Of a DNA stretch of 64,000 bases, positions 63,933-64,000 are shown piece after piece. The notes beneath the pieces are model-generated. The model was not told the origin of the DNA and did no database searches. It saw nothing but the letters and a program-made list of their open reading frames with translations. A program made the translations under genes and the position numbers. The stretch's first letter is position 1. Each line of letters begins with the position of its first letter. The DNA is from Varroa destructor (lineage: Eukaryota; Arthropoda; Arachnida; Mesostigmata; Varroidae): positions 47,490,486-47,554,485 of the forward strand of contig NW_019211456.1 in assembly GCF_002443255.2 (NCBI RefSeq). The letters are read 5' to 3'.

Positions 63933-64000
63933 CAACGCTGTTGCTATTGTTCCTTTTGCTGTCGTCTTTTGTTCCCTCACTTTTCTGACAGCTTCTCTTA

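Larger units (their letters stand above)
62235..64000. other. GC-rich, repeat-laden island, probable promoter/5' UTR
   Basis: Base composition shifts sharply towards G and C, with CpG abundant, and triplet repeats make every frame look open. I see no domain in any frame. Such islands often sit over promoters and long 5' UTRs in arthropods. It could belong to a gene running off the right edge, or be the distant 5' region of the bowl-type gene on the minus strand. An Inr-like TCAGTC lies at 63445-63450. Confidence 0.4.

Noticed and set aside
63678..63980. 100-codon minus-strand frame starting with a Leu run like a signal peptide
   Set aside because: The hydrophobic core is the translation of (CAG)7 on the opposite strand, and the rest has no recognisable features.

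Overview
The window is nuclear DNA of an arthropod. Coding is split into exons by introns of about 160-850 bp, there are many di-, tri- and tetranucleotide microsatellites, and two clear metazoan genes are present: a secreted VWC-domain, mucin-like protein on the plus strand and an odd-skipped family zinc-finger factor on the minus strand. A mite or other chelicerate would fit the intron sizes and base composition, but that placement is inference only. I saw no bacterial operons, CRISPR array, rRNA or convincing tRNA.

Layout. 1-6286 is AT-rich sequence upstream of the first gene with a few short repeats. 6287-16528 (+) is a gene rebuilt here from splice sites: 14 shared coding exons, then two phase-compatible 3' ends. 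It starts with a signal peptide, has two complete ten-cysteine VWC domains (residues about 64-121 and 124-183), and continues as a long Ser/Thr/Pro-rich region with Thr tracts. The two ends predict about 820 or 886 residues, each followed by an AATAAA. The intron at the fork (14111-14601) has a GC-AG donor. 16530-21124 is mostly non-coding, with a (TA)30 tract and one weak candidate exon.

21125-22719 (-) carries the last two exons of an odd-skipped/bowl-type gene with five C2H2 fingers. The intron splits finger 2. The conserved [14 protein letters not shown] motif is present, but the initiator exon is not: it must lie at higher coordinates, in the roughly 41 kb to the right or outside the window. 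That stretch has no gene I can recognise. It holds a degenerate coding-like patch on the minus strand (27124-27654, one in-frame TAG), microsatellites, a perfect 16-bp hairpin (31686-31721), a G-quadruplex motif (46751-46773) and long homopolymers.

From about 62230 to the right end the sequence becomes GC-rich and full of triplet and tetranucleotide repeats, (GCC)7-(GTC)16, (TGAG)10-(CGAG)4 and (CAG)7. It looks like a promoter or 5' UTR island, not a coding region. The two main genes converge (plus gene on the left, minus gene on the right), and nothing in the sequence links their functions. I did not find a system that I could call new with confidence. The most useful leads are the forked 3' end of the VWC/mucin gene and the long gene-poor flank of the bowl-type gene.
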